Part shown: positions 8,927 to 18,200 of the stretch, in pieces
Numbering within the stretch: position 1 is the first letter of the stretch
How the letters are laid out: each line of letters opens with the position of its first letter
Assembly: GCF_000805385.1 (NCBI RefSeq)
Contig: NZ_JTJW01000005.1
Coordinates: forward strand, 124,001 to 188,000
DNA from: Mycolicibacterium setense
GTDB lineage: Bacteria; Actinomycetota; Actinomycetes; Mycobacteriales; Mycobacteriaceae
Length of the DNA stretch: 64,000 bases
Direction: 5' to 3'
The notes under the pieces: generated by a model
The model's database searches: none
What the model was told of the DNA's origin: nothing
What the model saw: only the letters and a program-made list of their open reading frames with translations
Program-made: the position numbers and the translations under genes

Positions 8927-10204
8927 ATGTCGAGCACGTCGGAGGAATTGTTCGCGCCCCTGCAGCTGAGGTCCGGCCAGGTCCTGCGCAACCGGATCGC
9001 CAAGGCGGCCATGGAAGAGGGCATGGCCGGGCGGGCGCAGCTGCCGGACGGGCGCCTGATCGCGCTGTACCGGCGGTGGGGCGCCGGCGAAGCCGGCCTG
9101 CTCATCACCGGCAACGTCATGGTCCATGCCGAGGCGATGACCGGTCCGGGTGGCGTAGTGCTCGACGCCGACTCCCCGCTGGAACCGTTCGCGGCGTGGG
9201 CGCGGGCAGGCAAGGGCGACGGTGCGGGTATGTGGATGCAGATCAGCCATCCCGGTCGTCAGGTTCAGGCCAACATGCCGGGCGTGGTCTGGGGACCGTC
9301 AGACGTCGCGGTCGAGCTAGGCCGGCACTCGAAGCGATTCGGCCAGCCCGACGCGATGACGGCTGAGCACATCGCCGACACCATCACCCGCTTCGCGACC
9401 ACCGCGCGCCGCGCCGAAATGGCCGGATTCGACGGCGTCGAGGTCCATGCCGCGCACGGATACCTGTTGTCGCAGTTCCTGTCTCCGCTCGTCAACACCC
9501 GCACCGACGAGTGGGGTGGCTCGCTGGAGAACCGGGCGCGACTGCTCCTGGAGATCGTGCGAGCCGTCCGCGCCGGGGTAGCGCCGAGCTTTTCCGTTGC
9601 GGTGAAACTGAATTCAGCCGACTTCCAGCGCGGCGGCTTCGACGCCGACGACGCTCGCAAGGTGATCGACATGCTCGCCCCGCTGGGCGTCGACTTGGTC
9701 GAACTGTCCGGTGGCAGCTACGAAAGCCCCGCCATGACCGGCCGCCCGGCCGATGATCGCACCGCTTCTCGTGAGGCGTACTTCCTGGAATTGGCGGCCG
9801 AGCTCGCCGTGAGCAGCCCCATTCCGCTGATGCTGACCGGTGGGATCACCCGGCGCACGACTGCCGAGCGGGTGCTGGCCAGTGGCGTCTCCGTGGTCGG
9901 CATGGCCACCGCGCTGGCCGAAACCCCCGACCTGCCCGCGCGCTGGCGCCGGGGCACGGAGGCGACCGGACACCTGAAGCCCGTGACCTGGTCGGACAAG
10001 CCGCTGGCCTCCAGCGCCAGCATGGCGATGGTCCGCTACCAGATGCGCCGGCTCGGGGCGGGGAAGAAACCCGTGCTGGGTGTCGGACCGGCTTTCGCGC
10101 TGGTCGCAGATCAACTGGTGTCGCGACGTGCCCTCCGTGGGTACTCACGTTGGTTGAAGTCCCGGCCACGGCCGGCCCGCGTTGTTGGTACGCAACACGT
10201 TTAA
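8927..10204 (+). CDS. NADH:flavin oxidoreductase, Old Yellow Enzyme family
   Basis: This 425-residue TIM-barrel flavoenzyme carries the expected FMN- and substrate-binding segments: LFAPLQLRSGQVLRNRIA at the N-terminus, the AAHGYLLSQFLSPLVNTRTD block near residue 175, and VELSGGSYESP and MLTGGITRR near the phosphate site. It lacks the C-terminal Fe-S/FAD half of dienoyl-CoA reductases. The family reduces activated C=C bonds with FMN and NAD(P)H. ATG 8927 has AGGGAG upstream. It is the first gene of an operon with a DJ-1/PfpI gene 13 bases downstream, controlled by the divergent TetR gene, which suggests detoxification or catabolism of an unsaturated carbonyl compound. Confidence 0.9.
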   Translation: MSSTSEELFAPLQLRSGQVLRNRIAKAAMEEGMAGRAQLPDGRLIALYRRWGAGEAGLLITGNVMVHAEAMTGPGGVVLDADSPLEPFAAWARAGKGDGAGMWMQISHPGRQVQANMPGVVWGPSDVAVELGRHSKRFGQPDAMTAEHIADTITRFATTARRAEMAGFDGVEVHAAHGYLLSQFLSPLVNTRTDEWGGSLENRARLLLEIVRAVRAGVAPSFSVAVKLNSADFQRGGFDADDARKVIDMLAPLGVDLVELSGGSYESPAMTGRPADDRTASREAYFLELAAELAVSSPIPLMLTGGITRRTTAERVLASGVSVVGMATALAETPDLPARWRRGTEATGHLKPVTWSDKPLASSASMAMVRYQMRRLGAGKKPVLGVGPAFALVADQLVSRRALRGYSRWLKSRPRPARVVGTQHV

Positions 10205-10217
10205 GAGGAGGCGGACC

Positions 10218-10922
10218 ATGACGAAAGTTCTGATGGTGATCTCGGCGGCCGACCGCTGGACACTCAACGACGGGACAGTGCATCCGTCGGGCTATTGGGC
10301 CGAAGAGGTGGCTCGGCCGCACCAGATTTTCACCGAGGCCGGGTGGGAGATCACGGTGGCGACGCCGGGCGGTAAGGCACCGACGCTCGACCAGCTCAGC
10401 CTCGGCATCTCCGGGGGCATGCCGTGGAAGCGTCGGGAGGTCAAGACCTATCTCGACAGCATCGCGAACGTGCTGGCCCATCCGGTCGCGCTCGACACTG
10501 TCAATGCCGACGACTACGACGTGGTGTTCTACCCCGGCGGGCACGGCCCGATGGAGGACCTCGCCTACGACCCGGTCTCCGGCGCACTGCTGGCTGAGCG
10601 GTTGGCGTCCGGTCGGCCACTCGCGCTGCTGTGCCACGCACCGGCGGCGATCCTGGCTGCTTCTGGGCCGGACGGAGTCTCCCCGTTCGCCGGGCGGCGC
10701 ATGACAGGCCTGTCCAACCGCGAGGAATTGTTGAATAGCTTCGGACGCAAGGCGCCATGGCTGTTGGAGGACAAGCTGAAAGAGGCCGGCGTCGACTATT
10801 CGAAAGCGCTGCTGCCGCTGCGTCCCCATGTGGTGGTCGACGGCAATCTCTACACCGGGCAGAACCCGCAGTCCTCGGAGAAGTTGGCCGAGCGCCTGGT
10901 AGCCGACGTCGGGAGGGACTGA
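10218..10922 (+). CDS. DJ-1/PfpI (type 1 glutamine amidotransferase-like) protein
   Basis: The 234-residue product has the DJ-1/PfpI fold, with the nucleophile elbow LLCHAPAAIL (Cys near residue 137) and FYPGGHGPMEDL, which carries the family's oxyanion region. Members act as glyoxalases, deglycases or chaperones. The start at ATG 10218 is preceded by a strong AAGAGGAGG; a longer frame from 10182 overlaps the preceding gene. It sits between an OYE reductase and an acetoacetate decarboxylase-like gene, with a one-base TGATG overlap to the latter, so the three are almost surely translated as one operon. A role in handling reactive carbonyls fits the context but is inference. Confidence 0.88.
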   Translation: MTKVLMVISAADRWTLNDGTVHPSGYWAEEVARPHQIFTEAGWEITVATPGGKAPTLDQLSLGISGGMPWKRREVKTYLDSIANVLAHPVALDTVNADDYDVVFYPGGHGPMEDLAYDPVSGALLAERLASGRPLALLCHAPAAILAASGPDGVSPFAGRRMTGLSNREELLNSFGRKAPWLLEDKLKEAGVDYSKALLPLRPHVVVDGNLYTGQNPQSSEKLAERLVADVGRD

Positions 10923-11896
10923 TGTCTGTTCAAGATGTGGTCGAGGTCGATCTCGGTGGGCACCTGGTCACCGTGCCCAAAGGCGGTCTGTATGACCGGT
11001 TTCGGATGCACACCGATCTCGATGACGTCGCGCGTGATCCCCGGGTGTCCAGCGTCGACTTCTTCTGGCGGTTGCCCAAGACCGAGGTGAACTCGGCGAT
11101 CGGCCCGACGCTGACGCCGAACTTCTACTACCGCATTTCCACGGCACGGCTGGTCATACTGGCCCGGTCCCGCGACATCCGTACTCGGCTGCCCAAAGCG
11201 CTCGCGCCCCTGGAGGTTGCGCCGGGCCTCGGGCTGGTGTCGGTGATGTTCTTCCGGTACGACGTGTGCGACATCGACTTCTACACCGAGGCCGCCGTCG
11301 GCGTCGCCGTCCGGCCGGCGCGGCACGGCAAGCTGGGCTTCGCCGATTTGATGAGTGGGTTGGCCAACGATCACCTGCACTCGTATGTGCTGTCGCTGCC
11401 GGTAAGCACCCAGATCGCCCAGGTGCGCGGGCATGACGGGTATGGCTTCCCGAAGTGGGTGACGGAGTTGGATGTCTCGATCGACTCGGGTCGGACTGTC
11501 GCGCGCGTCGGGAATGACTCCGGCGGGGTAGATCTGACGTTGTCGGCTGTGACCCCTGCGCAGTCGAAGTATGTGACGGGGGACCGGGTTTCGACGCTCA
11601 CGTCGTACACGTCGCTCGACGGTGCGTGGCATTCCACGCTGAGTCAGACGAATGTGTTGTCGGCTGGGACGGCACGGTTCCCGCGAGGTGCAGATCTGGA
11701 GATCGGGCAGGGACGGATGGCGGACGACTTGCGGGCGCTCAAACCGATCAAGACCATCCAGCTCGATGTCGTCACGGAAGGCCAACTGGCACTGCACATG
11801 CCTGTGCCCGTGTCGGTTCGGGGTCGAGGTGGCGGCGCTGGCGGGACTGGGTCTGTCCGGGCAGCAACTGCGTTAGAAGATCGTCAAAACTCTTGA
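10922..11896 (+). CDS. Acetoacetate decarboxylase-family protein
   Basis: The 324-residue protein resembles the acetoacetate decarboxylase-like beta-barrel family: NFYYRISTARLVILARSRD, a hydrophobic barrel strand VSVMFFRYDVCDIDFYTE, then VRGHDGYGFPKWVTEL, which corresponds to the family's GYGFPK-type segment. Its start overlaps the preceding stop by one base. The C-terminal 20 residues in this frame are low-complexity (GRGGGAGG). The next frame instead ends in a well-formed amphipathic tail (VEVAALAGLGLSGQQLR, stop at 11874-11876), which raises the possibility of a late indel around 11815-11825. The substrate is unknown; the operon suggests small keto-acid or enone metabolism. Confidence 0.8.
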   Translation: MSVQDVVEVDLGGHLVTVPKGGLYDRFRMHTDLDDVARDPRVSSVDFFWRLPKTEVNSAIGPTLTPNFYYRISTARLVILARSRDIRTRLPKALAPLEVAPGLGLVSVMFFRYDVCDIDFYTEAAVGVAVRPARHGKLGFADLMSGLANDHLHSYVLSLPVSTQIAQVRGHDGYGFPKWVTELDVSIDSGRTVARVGNDSGGVDLTLSAVTPAQSKYVTGDRVSTLTSYTSLDGAWHSTLSQTNVLSAGTARFPRGADLEIGQGRMADDLRALKPIKTIQLDVVTEGQLALHMPVPVSVRGRGGGAGGTGSVRAATALEDRQNS

Positions 11897-11995
11897 CGAT
11901 GCCCGTCCGCCTTTGTGTCCACCGGGCTGCGGCTAGTTGGTTTGTCGGCGCCTCGTGCGACGATGCGCGGTTCACTTCAAAACCAGGAGGTTGAT

Positions 11996-12310
11996 ATGAA
12001 GCGTGTATTGGTGGCCGCGGCAACGGTTGGTATAGCCCTAGTGCTGAGCCCGGTGGTGTCGGCTGAACCGTCATGGACTATGCCGAACTTGATCGGGTTG
12101 GACCTGCAGGGTGCGCAGGATGCGATCCAATCGTTGACCGATGGCGAGGTGTGGTTCAGCAGCTCGACTGATCTCACCGGCAAGAGCCGGGCCCAGATCA
12201 GCGACCGCAACTGGCAGGTGTGCAGTTCGACGCCGCCGCCTGGCATGAAGTTCAGCGTAAGCACCAAGATCGATTTTGGGGTGGTGCGGGTTTCAGAGGA
12301 CTGTCCGTAA
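11996..12310 (+). CDS. Secreted single-PASTA-domain protein
   Basis: This 104-residue protein begins with a clear Sec signal peptide (MKRVLVAAATVGIALVLSPV, cleavage predicted after VSA). One PASTA-like domain follows, from MPNLIGLDLQGAQDAIQSL to the end. Two cysteines (WQVCSS and SEDCP) could form a disulfide bridge. PASTA modules bind peptidoglycan or beta-lactam-like ligands, so a cell-wall role is likely. AGGAGG at 11985-11990 fixes the start. The gene is monocistronic as far as can be seen. Confidence 0.88.
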   Translation: MKRVLVAAATVGIALVLSPVVSAEPSWTMPNLIGLDLQGAQDAIQSLTDGEVWFSSSTDLTGKSRAQISDRNWQVCSSTPPPGMKFSVSTKIDFGVVRVSEDCP

Positions 12311-12358
12311 GGATCAAACTGACGGTGGGGCGTCGGAGCCGGATGTAACTATGGGGTT

Positions 12359-13312
12359 ATGGACGGCTTCGACATCTTCGGCGGCGTACACGGATGCGCC
12401 GACAAGCTGAAGGGTCTGCTGACCAAGCTCGGATATAAATGTGGGGATGGTCTATGCTGGCAGTCCTCACGGCAGGCCGTATTCGTCGGTGACTTGATCG
12501 ACCGCGGGCGGCAGCAGCTGGAAGTTCTGCGAATTGTTAAGCCCATGGTGGACAACGGCAGTGCACAGATTGTGATGGGTAATCACGAGTTCAACGCAAT
12601 CTGCATCGCTACGCCCGATCCGCGCGACGATGCAGAGTTCCTACGCCCCCACAGCGAGAAGAACCGCGACCAGCATCAGGCCTTCCTCGAGCAGGTCACC
12701 GGTGAAACAGCGAACGCAATACCTCGATTGGTTCAAGACCTTCCCGTTGTGGCTCGACCTCGGCGGCATCCGCGTCGTACACGCCTGCTGGCACGAGGGT
12801 TCGATGAAAGCCGTTGAGCGTGAACTGGTTTCGAATCGATTCAACTCGATCGATCAGTTTGTGGAGGCCTCACGTAAAGGCGCTCGGCTGTACGAGGCGA
12901 TCGAGGTGCTGTTGAAGGCTCCGGAGATCAGTTTGAGCAAGCACCGTCAACCCTCCTATCTGGACAAGATGGCCACAACCGGAGCAGTGCCCGTTGCGTT
13001 GGTGGAATGAGCGCCACCACGTTGCGTGATCTCGCCGAGATCGGTGAGGGAACGCCTGGAGTCGACGGGCAGCGGTATCCAGAGTTACCCGAGATCGTGG
13101 TGCCCGCCGATGAACGGTCGTACGTGTATGCGGGAGATGCGCCGGTGTTCTACGGCCACTACTGGCGGAAGGGCCCGCCGAGACACGGGATTGATTGGAC
13201 GGCACGCACGGCCTGTGTGGACTTCAGTGCGGTGCGCCCTGGAGGTCGGCTGACTGCGTATCAGTGGTCAGGTGAACAGGAATTGCGCGTGGAGAACTAC
13301 GTCAGCATCTAG
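12359..13312 (+). pseudogene. Frameshifted metallophosphoesterase
   Basis: Three consecutive reading frames together spell one calcineurin-like phosphoesterase. Frame one (12359 to about 12705) gives FGGVHGCADKLKGLL, FVGDLIDRGRQQLEVL and MGNHEFNAI, the metal-binding GDxxDRG and GNHE motifs (the first histidine motif is GVHG rather than GDxHG). The next frame (about 12700-13010) continues with YLDWFKTFPLWLDLGGIR and VVHACWH. The last (to 13312) has TTLRDLAEIGEG, FYGHYWRKGPP and the end. At least two frame changes are needed, near 12700-12715 and near 12970-13010. Either the gene is dead or the assembly has indels here. It lies at the island border. Confidence 0.8.
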
Positions 13313-13482
13313 ACCAGCGTGCCGAGGTCCGCCGGCTCCCCGTTCCGGGACTGTGGAATCCGCGCTATCTGCGTTCCCGCAACCAGTGCCACGAGGGCGT
13401 GTTTGCGCACATGGACTTCGATGTCGTGCCTGGGATGGCCTCCGGTCTGCTCAGATGGCCCCCGGTGTGCCAACCTGAACCC

Positions 13483-13947
13483 ATGACCGCACGATCAGCC
13501 GGAGGGGGGCCGCCGCCTGGAAGGAGGCCCCCCGCATCTTCGGCTTCCGTACGTGCGCGGATGGTCAAACAACGTCGTCGTGATACGGAACCTGAGCTGC
13601 TGGTCAGGCAGATACTTCACGCACGAGGCGTCCGATACCGAGTGGACTCCAGGCCGGAACCTGACCTCAGGTGTAAGGCTGACATCATCTGGAAAACGTG
13701 GCGTTTGGTGGTGTTCATCGACGGGTGTTTTTGGCACGGGTGTCCTGTTCATGCGACCAGGCCGCAAGCAAACGCGGATTGGTGGGCGCAAAAGCTCGAC
13801 GGCAATGTGCAGCGTGATAGGCGGATGGACTCGGAATTGGCTGCACGTGGGTGGACAGTGCTGCGGTTCTGGGAACACGAGGAGCCCCGATCGGTCGCCG
13901 ACGCGATCTGCTCGGCGCTGGACGACCTGCGCAACGCGCGGACATGA
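13483..13947 (+). CDS. vsr: Very-short-patch-repair-type endonuclease (Vsr)
   Basis: This 154-residue nuclease has the Vsr signatures VKQRRRDTEPELLVRQIL, VDSRPEPDLRCKADIIW, VVFIDGCFWHGCPVH and ERTV-like end FWEHEE. It contains the family's catalytic aspartate and the Cys/His residues that bind zinc. Vsr nicks next to T:G mismatches that arise when 5-methylcytosine deaminates, and so protects hosts of a cytosine methyltransferase. The cytosine methyltransferase gene lies directly convergent, six bases away. ATG 13483 gives the family length; an upstream start at 13399 adds a non-conserved segment. This marks the left edge of the defence island. Confidence 0.92.
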   Translation: MTARSAGGGPPPGRRPPASSASVRARMVKQRRRDTEPELLVRQILHARGVRYRVDSRPEPDLRCKADIIWKTWRLVVFIDGCFWHGCPVHATRPQANADWWAQKLDGNVQRDRRMDSELAARGWTVLRFWEHEEPRSVADAICSALDDLRNART

Positions 13948-13953
13948 GCTGGA

Positions 13954-15066
13954 TCAGTCTGTGGCAGTTGCCAATTCGTAATCGGGAGTCCTGATGCGCT
14001 GCTTGATGGGATTCTTCGAGGATTCTTTCCATGGCGCCTTGACCACACGATCGAGCTCGGCGCCGTCAACCTGAATGTCCAGAGCTTGCGCCAGTACGTG
14101 TACGGCCAGGCGTGGTGGAATCGCGTTCCCGATCTGTTGCCCGATGTCGCTACCAGACCAAGGGAAATCGTGCGGGAATGTTTGTAGGACGCCGGCTTCT
14201 TGATGCGAAAATCGGCCGACGTCACCGCTGGCCAACTGCAACCGGTTGCGCATTATCTTTCCGGTGACGGTGGCTGCCGGTTCGTCGGAGGTTCGTCGTC
14301 CGCGGTTTCGAGGGTCGCCGCCGCTCCCGTAGTTGGAGATGACGGTGAAGCCTGTTTCGCGCGCGAGTGCCTGGCCCATCGACACCCACGGTTCACGTCC
14401 CAGTGCTCCCTGGTTTGACGTGCCCTTTCTGAAAGGCTCGTGCGTCGGCGTCGGAAGCGTCACGGGCGTGTGCCCCAATCGTGCGATCAAGATCGCTCGA
14501 CGACGGGTCTGGGGTACGCCGAATTCCTCAGAGCGGAGAATCCCGACCGCACATTTGTAACCTTGGCCTTCGAGTACCTTTGCGAATTCTCCCCACACGG
14601 GTAAGACTGCGGGGACTTGTTCCAGCACGATCGCCTTGAACGGGGCGCCGGTTCTGATCGCCAATAGCGCCCAACGCAACGGCTCGAGAATCAGTTCGGT
14701 GCGTTCGTCAGCGGACCAGCCGCGAATCGGATCGGCTTCGGGGTGCTCGATCATGCCCGGGATACACGCCACAACTTTTTCCAGGGCCTGTCGGCCGGTG
14801 CCGGTGCCGGCCACGGTGAACGTCTGGCATGGCGGTCCTCCTGTGAGGACAGTGGCGTCCGGAAACTCTGCCGGCCCATGCAAGCGAACGTCGCCCTGAT
14901 CTGTTTCAAGTCCTGCCGCTGCCCGTGTCGCGCACGCACCCTCATCCAACTCGATCCCTTTGACAGGCATGCCGAGCCATGTCGCGCCCACATCGAGACC
15001 GCCGGGTCCCGCAAAAAGGTCGATTATCCGTCCGGGTACTTCATTCGGAGCTGGTTCCGGCGGCAT
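13954..15066 (-). CDS. dcm: DNA (cytosine-5-)-methyltransferase
   Basis: This 370-residue C5 methyltransferase shows the standard order of motifs: I DLFAGPGGLDVG (SAM binding), IV GGPPCQTF with the catalytic cysteine, VI LEQVP, VIII PQTRRRAIL, a variable target-recognition region with TSDEPAATVTGK, and X IGNAIPP. Motif VI normally reads ENV; here the second residue is Gln, which is unusual but keeps the catalytic Glu. ATG 15066 (MPPEPAPNE) fits the family start. The gene is convergent with vsr and divergent, over 196 bases, from the GHKL/helicase gene, which suggests a modification-restriction partnership. The methylated sequence cannot be read from the protein. Confidence 0.92.
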   Translation of the reverse strand: MPPEPAPNEVPGRIIDLFAGPGGLDVGATWLGMPVKGIELDEGACATRAAAGLETDQGDVRLHGPAEFPDATVLTGGPPCQTFTVAGTGTGRQALEKVVACIPGMIEHPEADPIRGWSADERTELILEPLRWALLAIRTGAPFKAIVLEQVPAVLPVWGEFAKVLEGQGYKCAVGILRSEEFGVPQTRRRAILIARLGHTPVTLPTPTHEPFRKGTSNQGALGREPWVSMGQALARETGFTVISNYGSGGDPRNRGRRTSDEPAATVTGKIMRNRLQLASGDVGRFSHQEAGVLQTFPHDFPWSGSDIGQQIGNAIPPRLAVHVLAQALDIQVDGAELDRVVKAPWKESSKNPIKQRIRTPDYELATATD

Positions 15067-15262
15067 GCCGATGATCGTAGCCGGCGTACCCGCCGTCGGG
15101 CGAGCATCTCGCAAGTACGGAACGGCTACCGCGTGACGATGGAACCATCTTGTGTAATGATCCGCCAGATATTGACGGTGGTGGATGGTACAACTTCGTT
15201 CGAGCAATGGTTTCTCCGCAAACGTTTGGGTTCGCCTGCGGAAATAGTCATGGAGGTCGGCA

Positions 15263-18200
15263 GTGGCGCATAGGGGGTGGACGGACCCGGACCGCGCGTT
15301 GGAAGGGTTGGTCGACGAGTTCCGCGACAAGTGCATCCGGGTTTACAAGGAGGATCCGAACCGGGTCGAGGAAGATGCGGGCAAAGAGCGTGGAATTGCC
15401 GAGGGTGGCTATGGCCGGAAGCAGATCCAGGAGCTGGTACAGAACGCCGCCGACGCAATGCAAGGAACGCCCGGCCGTATCCAGGTCAGTCTGACTGATA
15501 GCGCGTTGTACGTGGCGAACGAAGGCAGACCCTTCGAGGATTCGGGTGTTCGGGCGTTGCTCTACACCCACCTGTCCAACAAGACGGGCACCGAGATCGG
15601 CCGCTTCGGGCTCGGCTTCAAGTCGATCAGCGGCATCTCCGACAGCCCTCAGATCTTCAGCCGCTCGGTGTCGTTCGAGTTCAGCCGGGAGCAGTCGGCG
15701 GAGAAGCTGTCCGACGAACTCGGGTACCAGTACGGGACCGCCGATGTCCCGGCATTGCGTCTGGCATGGTCGCTCAACGCCACCTCAGAGTTCCGCGCCG
15801 ATGCTGTCCTTGCGGACCTCGCCGACTGGGCTACGACCATCGTGAAGGTGCCGTTGAAACACGGAGCGGCAGAGCAGCTGTCGGCGGAGATCGCCGAGTT
15901 CGACGAGTCGTTCAATCTTTTTGCCCCGCACGTGCGAATCCTCGACCTCGTTGACGTTTTCGCCGGCCGCGAGCGGCACTTCAAGGCTGCAAAGAAGGCG
16001 AACCGCGTCACCCTCACGACCGAGGACGGTGATCGAGAATGGTTGGTCGTTTCGACCGAGCACAAGCCGTCGCTCAAGGCATTGGAATCGGCCGGCCATG
16101 CAGCTCGACGCGAATCGGTGACGGTGAGCTGGGCACTGCCGTTGACGGGCCGGGTCGAAGTGGGGCAACTGTCGGCATTCTTCCCGGTCAAGTCTGATCT
16201 GACCTTGAGCGGCCGGGTCAATGCTCCGTGGAAACTGTCCGATGATCGCATCAACGTGATCGAGTGCGAGTTCAACTACGAGATCCTGACTCAGGTGGTG
16301 CCACATCTGGTGGTTGCCGCACGCAAGGACCTCATCGCAGGCCGTGCGTTCGGCCGGTACATCGATGTCCTTCCTGCCCGCGGCAAAGAGTCCCGCAGCT
16401 GGGCCGACAAGGTCGTGAACGAGCCAGTGTTCCAGGCACTCCGAGATTCTCGATGCCTGCCGGACCTCGATGGTGAGCTCCGAGCACCCAGTGCACTTCA
16501 ACGCATTCCGGACGACGTGGCCGAACTCGCGGGCAGGTGGTCGACGGTGACGGGGAACCGGGGTGCGTGGGTGCATCCCGACTGCACCACCACCACTGAG
16601 CGCCGGTCCAAGGTCGATCGTTTGTTGCAGGACGATGATCGGATCAAACCGCCGGGCCGAGTCTTGCACTGGCTGCAGTCGGTTGTGGCAGATCCGCGGC
16701 CCGTGCAGTCCGCGGCCGCGATCGAGCTGGCCGCGGAGCTGGTGCGCAAAGGTGGCAACACAGAATTGGACGTGCGCGACGCCCGAATCGTGTTGTTGGA
16801 GAACGGATCCCTCGCACAGCCGGTGCGCGGTCGGTGCTTTCTGCGCTCCAACCCGGAACAGAACGGGACTTCCTTTGTCGATCAAGTCGTGGCCGGCAGT
16901 CTGTCGACTACGGATGCACTGAAGTACCTGGGCATCACCGTGTTCGAAGACGGTGGTGAGATGCTGCAACTGCTCACTCAACTCAGGCATACCGGGAAGG
17001 TCGATTGGGACGCGCTGTGGATCGCGATGCGCGGCTCGGGTGTGCAGCTGGTGCACGAGGCATTCGACGGCGTGCTCGACGGCCGCGCGACGAAGGTGGT
17101 GCGGGTACGAGACGGCCACGGCCGGTGGGTGTTGCCGGAGGGTCTGTACTTTGCGGGTGAGTGCCTCAAGCCGTTGAAGGAAGATGGTGCATACCTGGTC
17201 GATGGCGATTATCACGTAGCCGACCACCAGATCCTGTACCTACTGGGTGTCAGGTCTCGACCATCGCGATCGGCCGTGGGCTCGAATGAGAAATGGGTGG
17301 CGCGGTATCTGAACGTGGTGCGCGATCGCCTCGGTGACGAACTGGGGTTGGGCCTCCAGGCGCGACAGGGAATCGAGGTCGACGGCATCGATTCGGTCCT
17401 CGGCCCTCTGGAGTGCTTGCCAGACCTGAGCGTCACGAACAAGGTGGCCCTCAGTGCTGCAGTCATCAACGACGTCGATGTGTCGCGTGTCCGGGTGAGT
17501 CATCCCAATGCGCCAAGGACGGGCCGCTACACAGCGCCCGAACTTTGGTGGGTTAGGCAGCATGGACTGCTGCAAACCACGTTGGGAGCAGTGCCCGTGG
17601 CCGAAGCGTTCGTCGCAGAAGTACCGGGTGTCCCAGAGGGGCTGATCCCATGTGTGAGTCAAATGGTGCTCAGTTCCGATGCCGAATTTGTGTTGGGACT
17701 CAAGCGCGAGATGGCAGACCTCGACCCGTCCGGATTCAATTCGCTTGTGCAGACTCATGTCAAACGCGATGACATGCTGCGAGTGGGTCAGGCCTACGCC
17801 TGGTGGTGTTGGACGCACAAGGAGGCCGAGCCACCCGATCGCCTGTGGGTATGTCGGGGTGATCAATGGGCAGAGGAGGATCGGAAGGCCGTAGCGGTGG
17901 TCCACCGCAAAGGGGCATACACCGAACTCGGCGAGTTCGGTATTCCCTGCGTGCTCGTCGACAGCGTCGAGGACGTCCATACCTTGAGTGAACTGTGGGG
18001 TTGCTTGGAGGGCCGCGACCTCCCGGTCACGTATTCGTACGAGACGAGCGCGGAGCCAGAACTTCTCACCGACGTGTTCCCGGTGCTGGACGCGCTCCCC
18101 GGCGCTGACGAGCTCGATGGTCTCGTCATCCAGAAGTGTCTGTCGATCAGCAAGGTGGCCGCGGTGCCCGGCCAGCCCGCAGTGCAGGTGGTCTGCGAGG

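Noticed and set aside
13300..13490. Integration site of a mobile element at the left island edge
   Set aside because: No tRNA end, direct repeat or integrase gene was seen, so an attachment site cannot be claimed.
15785..17227. Minus-strand open frame of 480 codons inside the GHKL/helicase gene
   Set aside because: It is a shadow of a clearly coding plus-strand gene with recognisable motifs on both sides.
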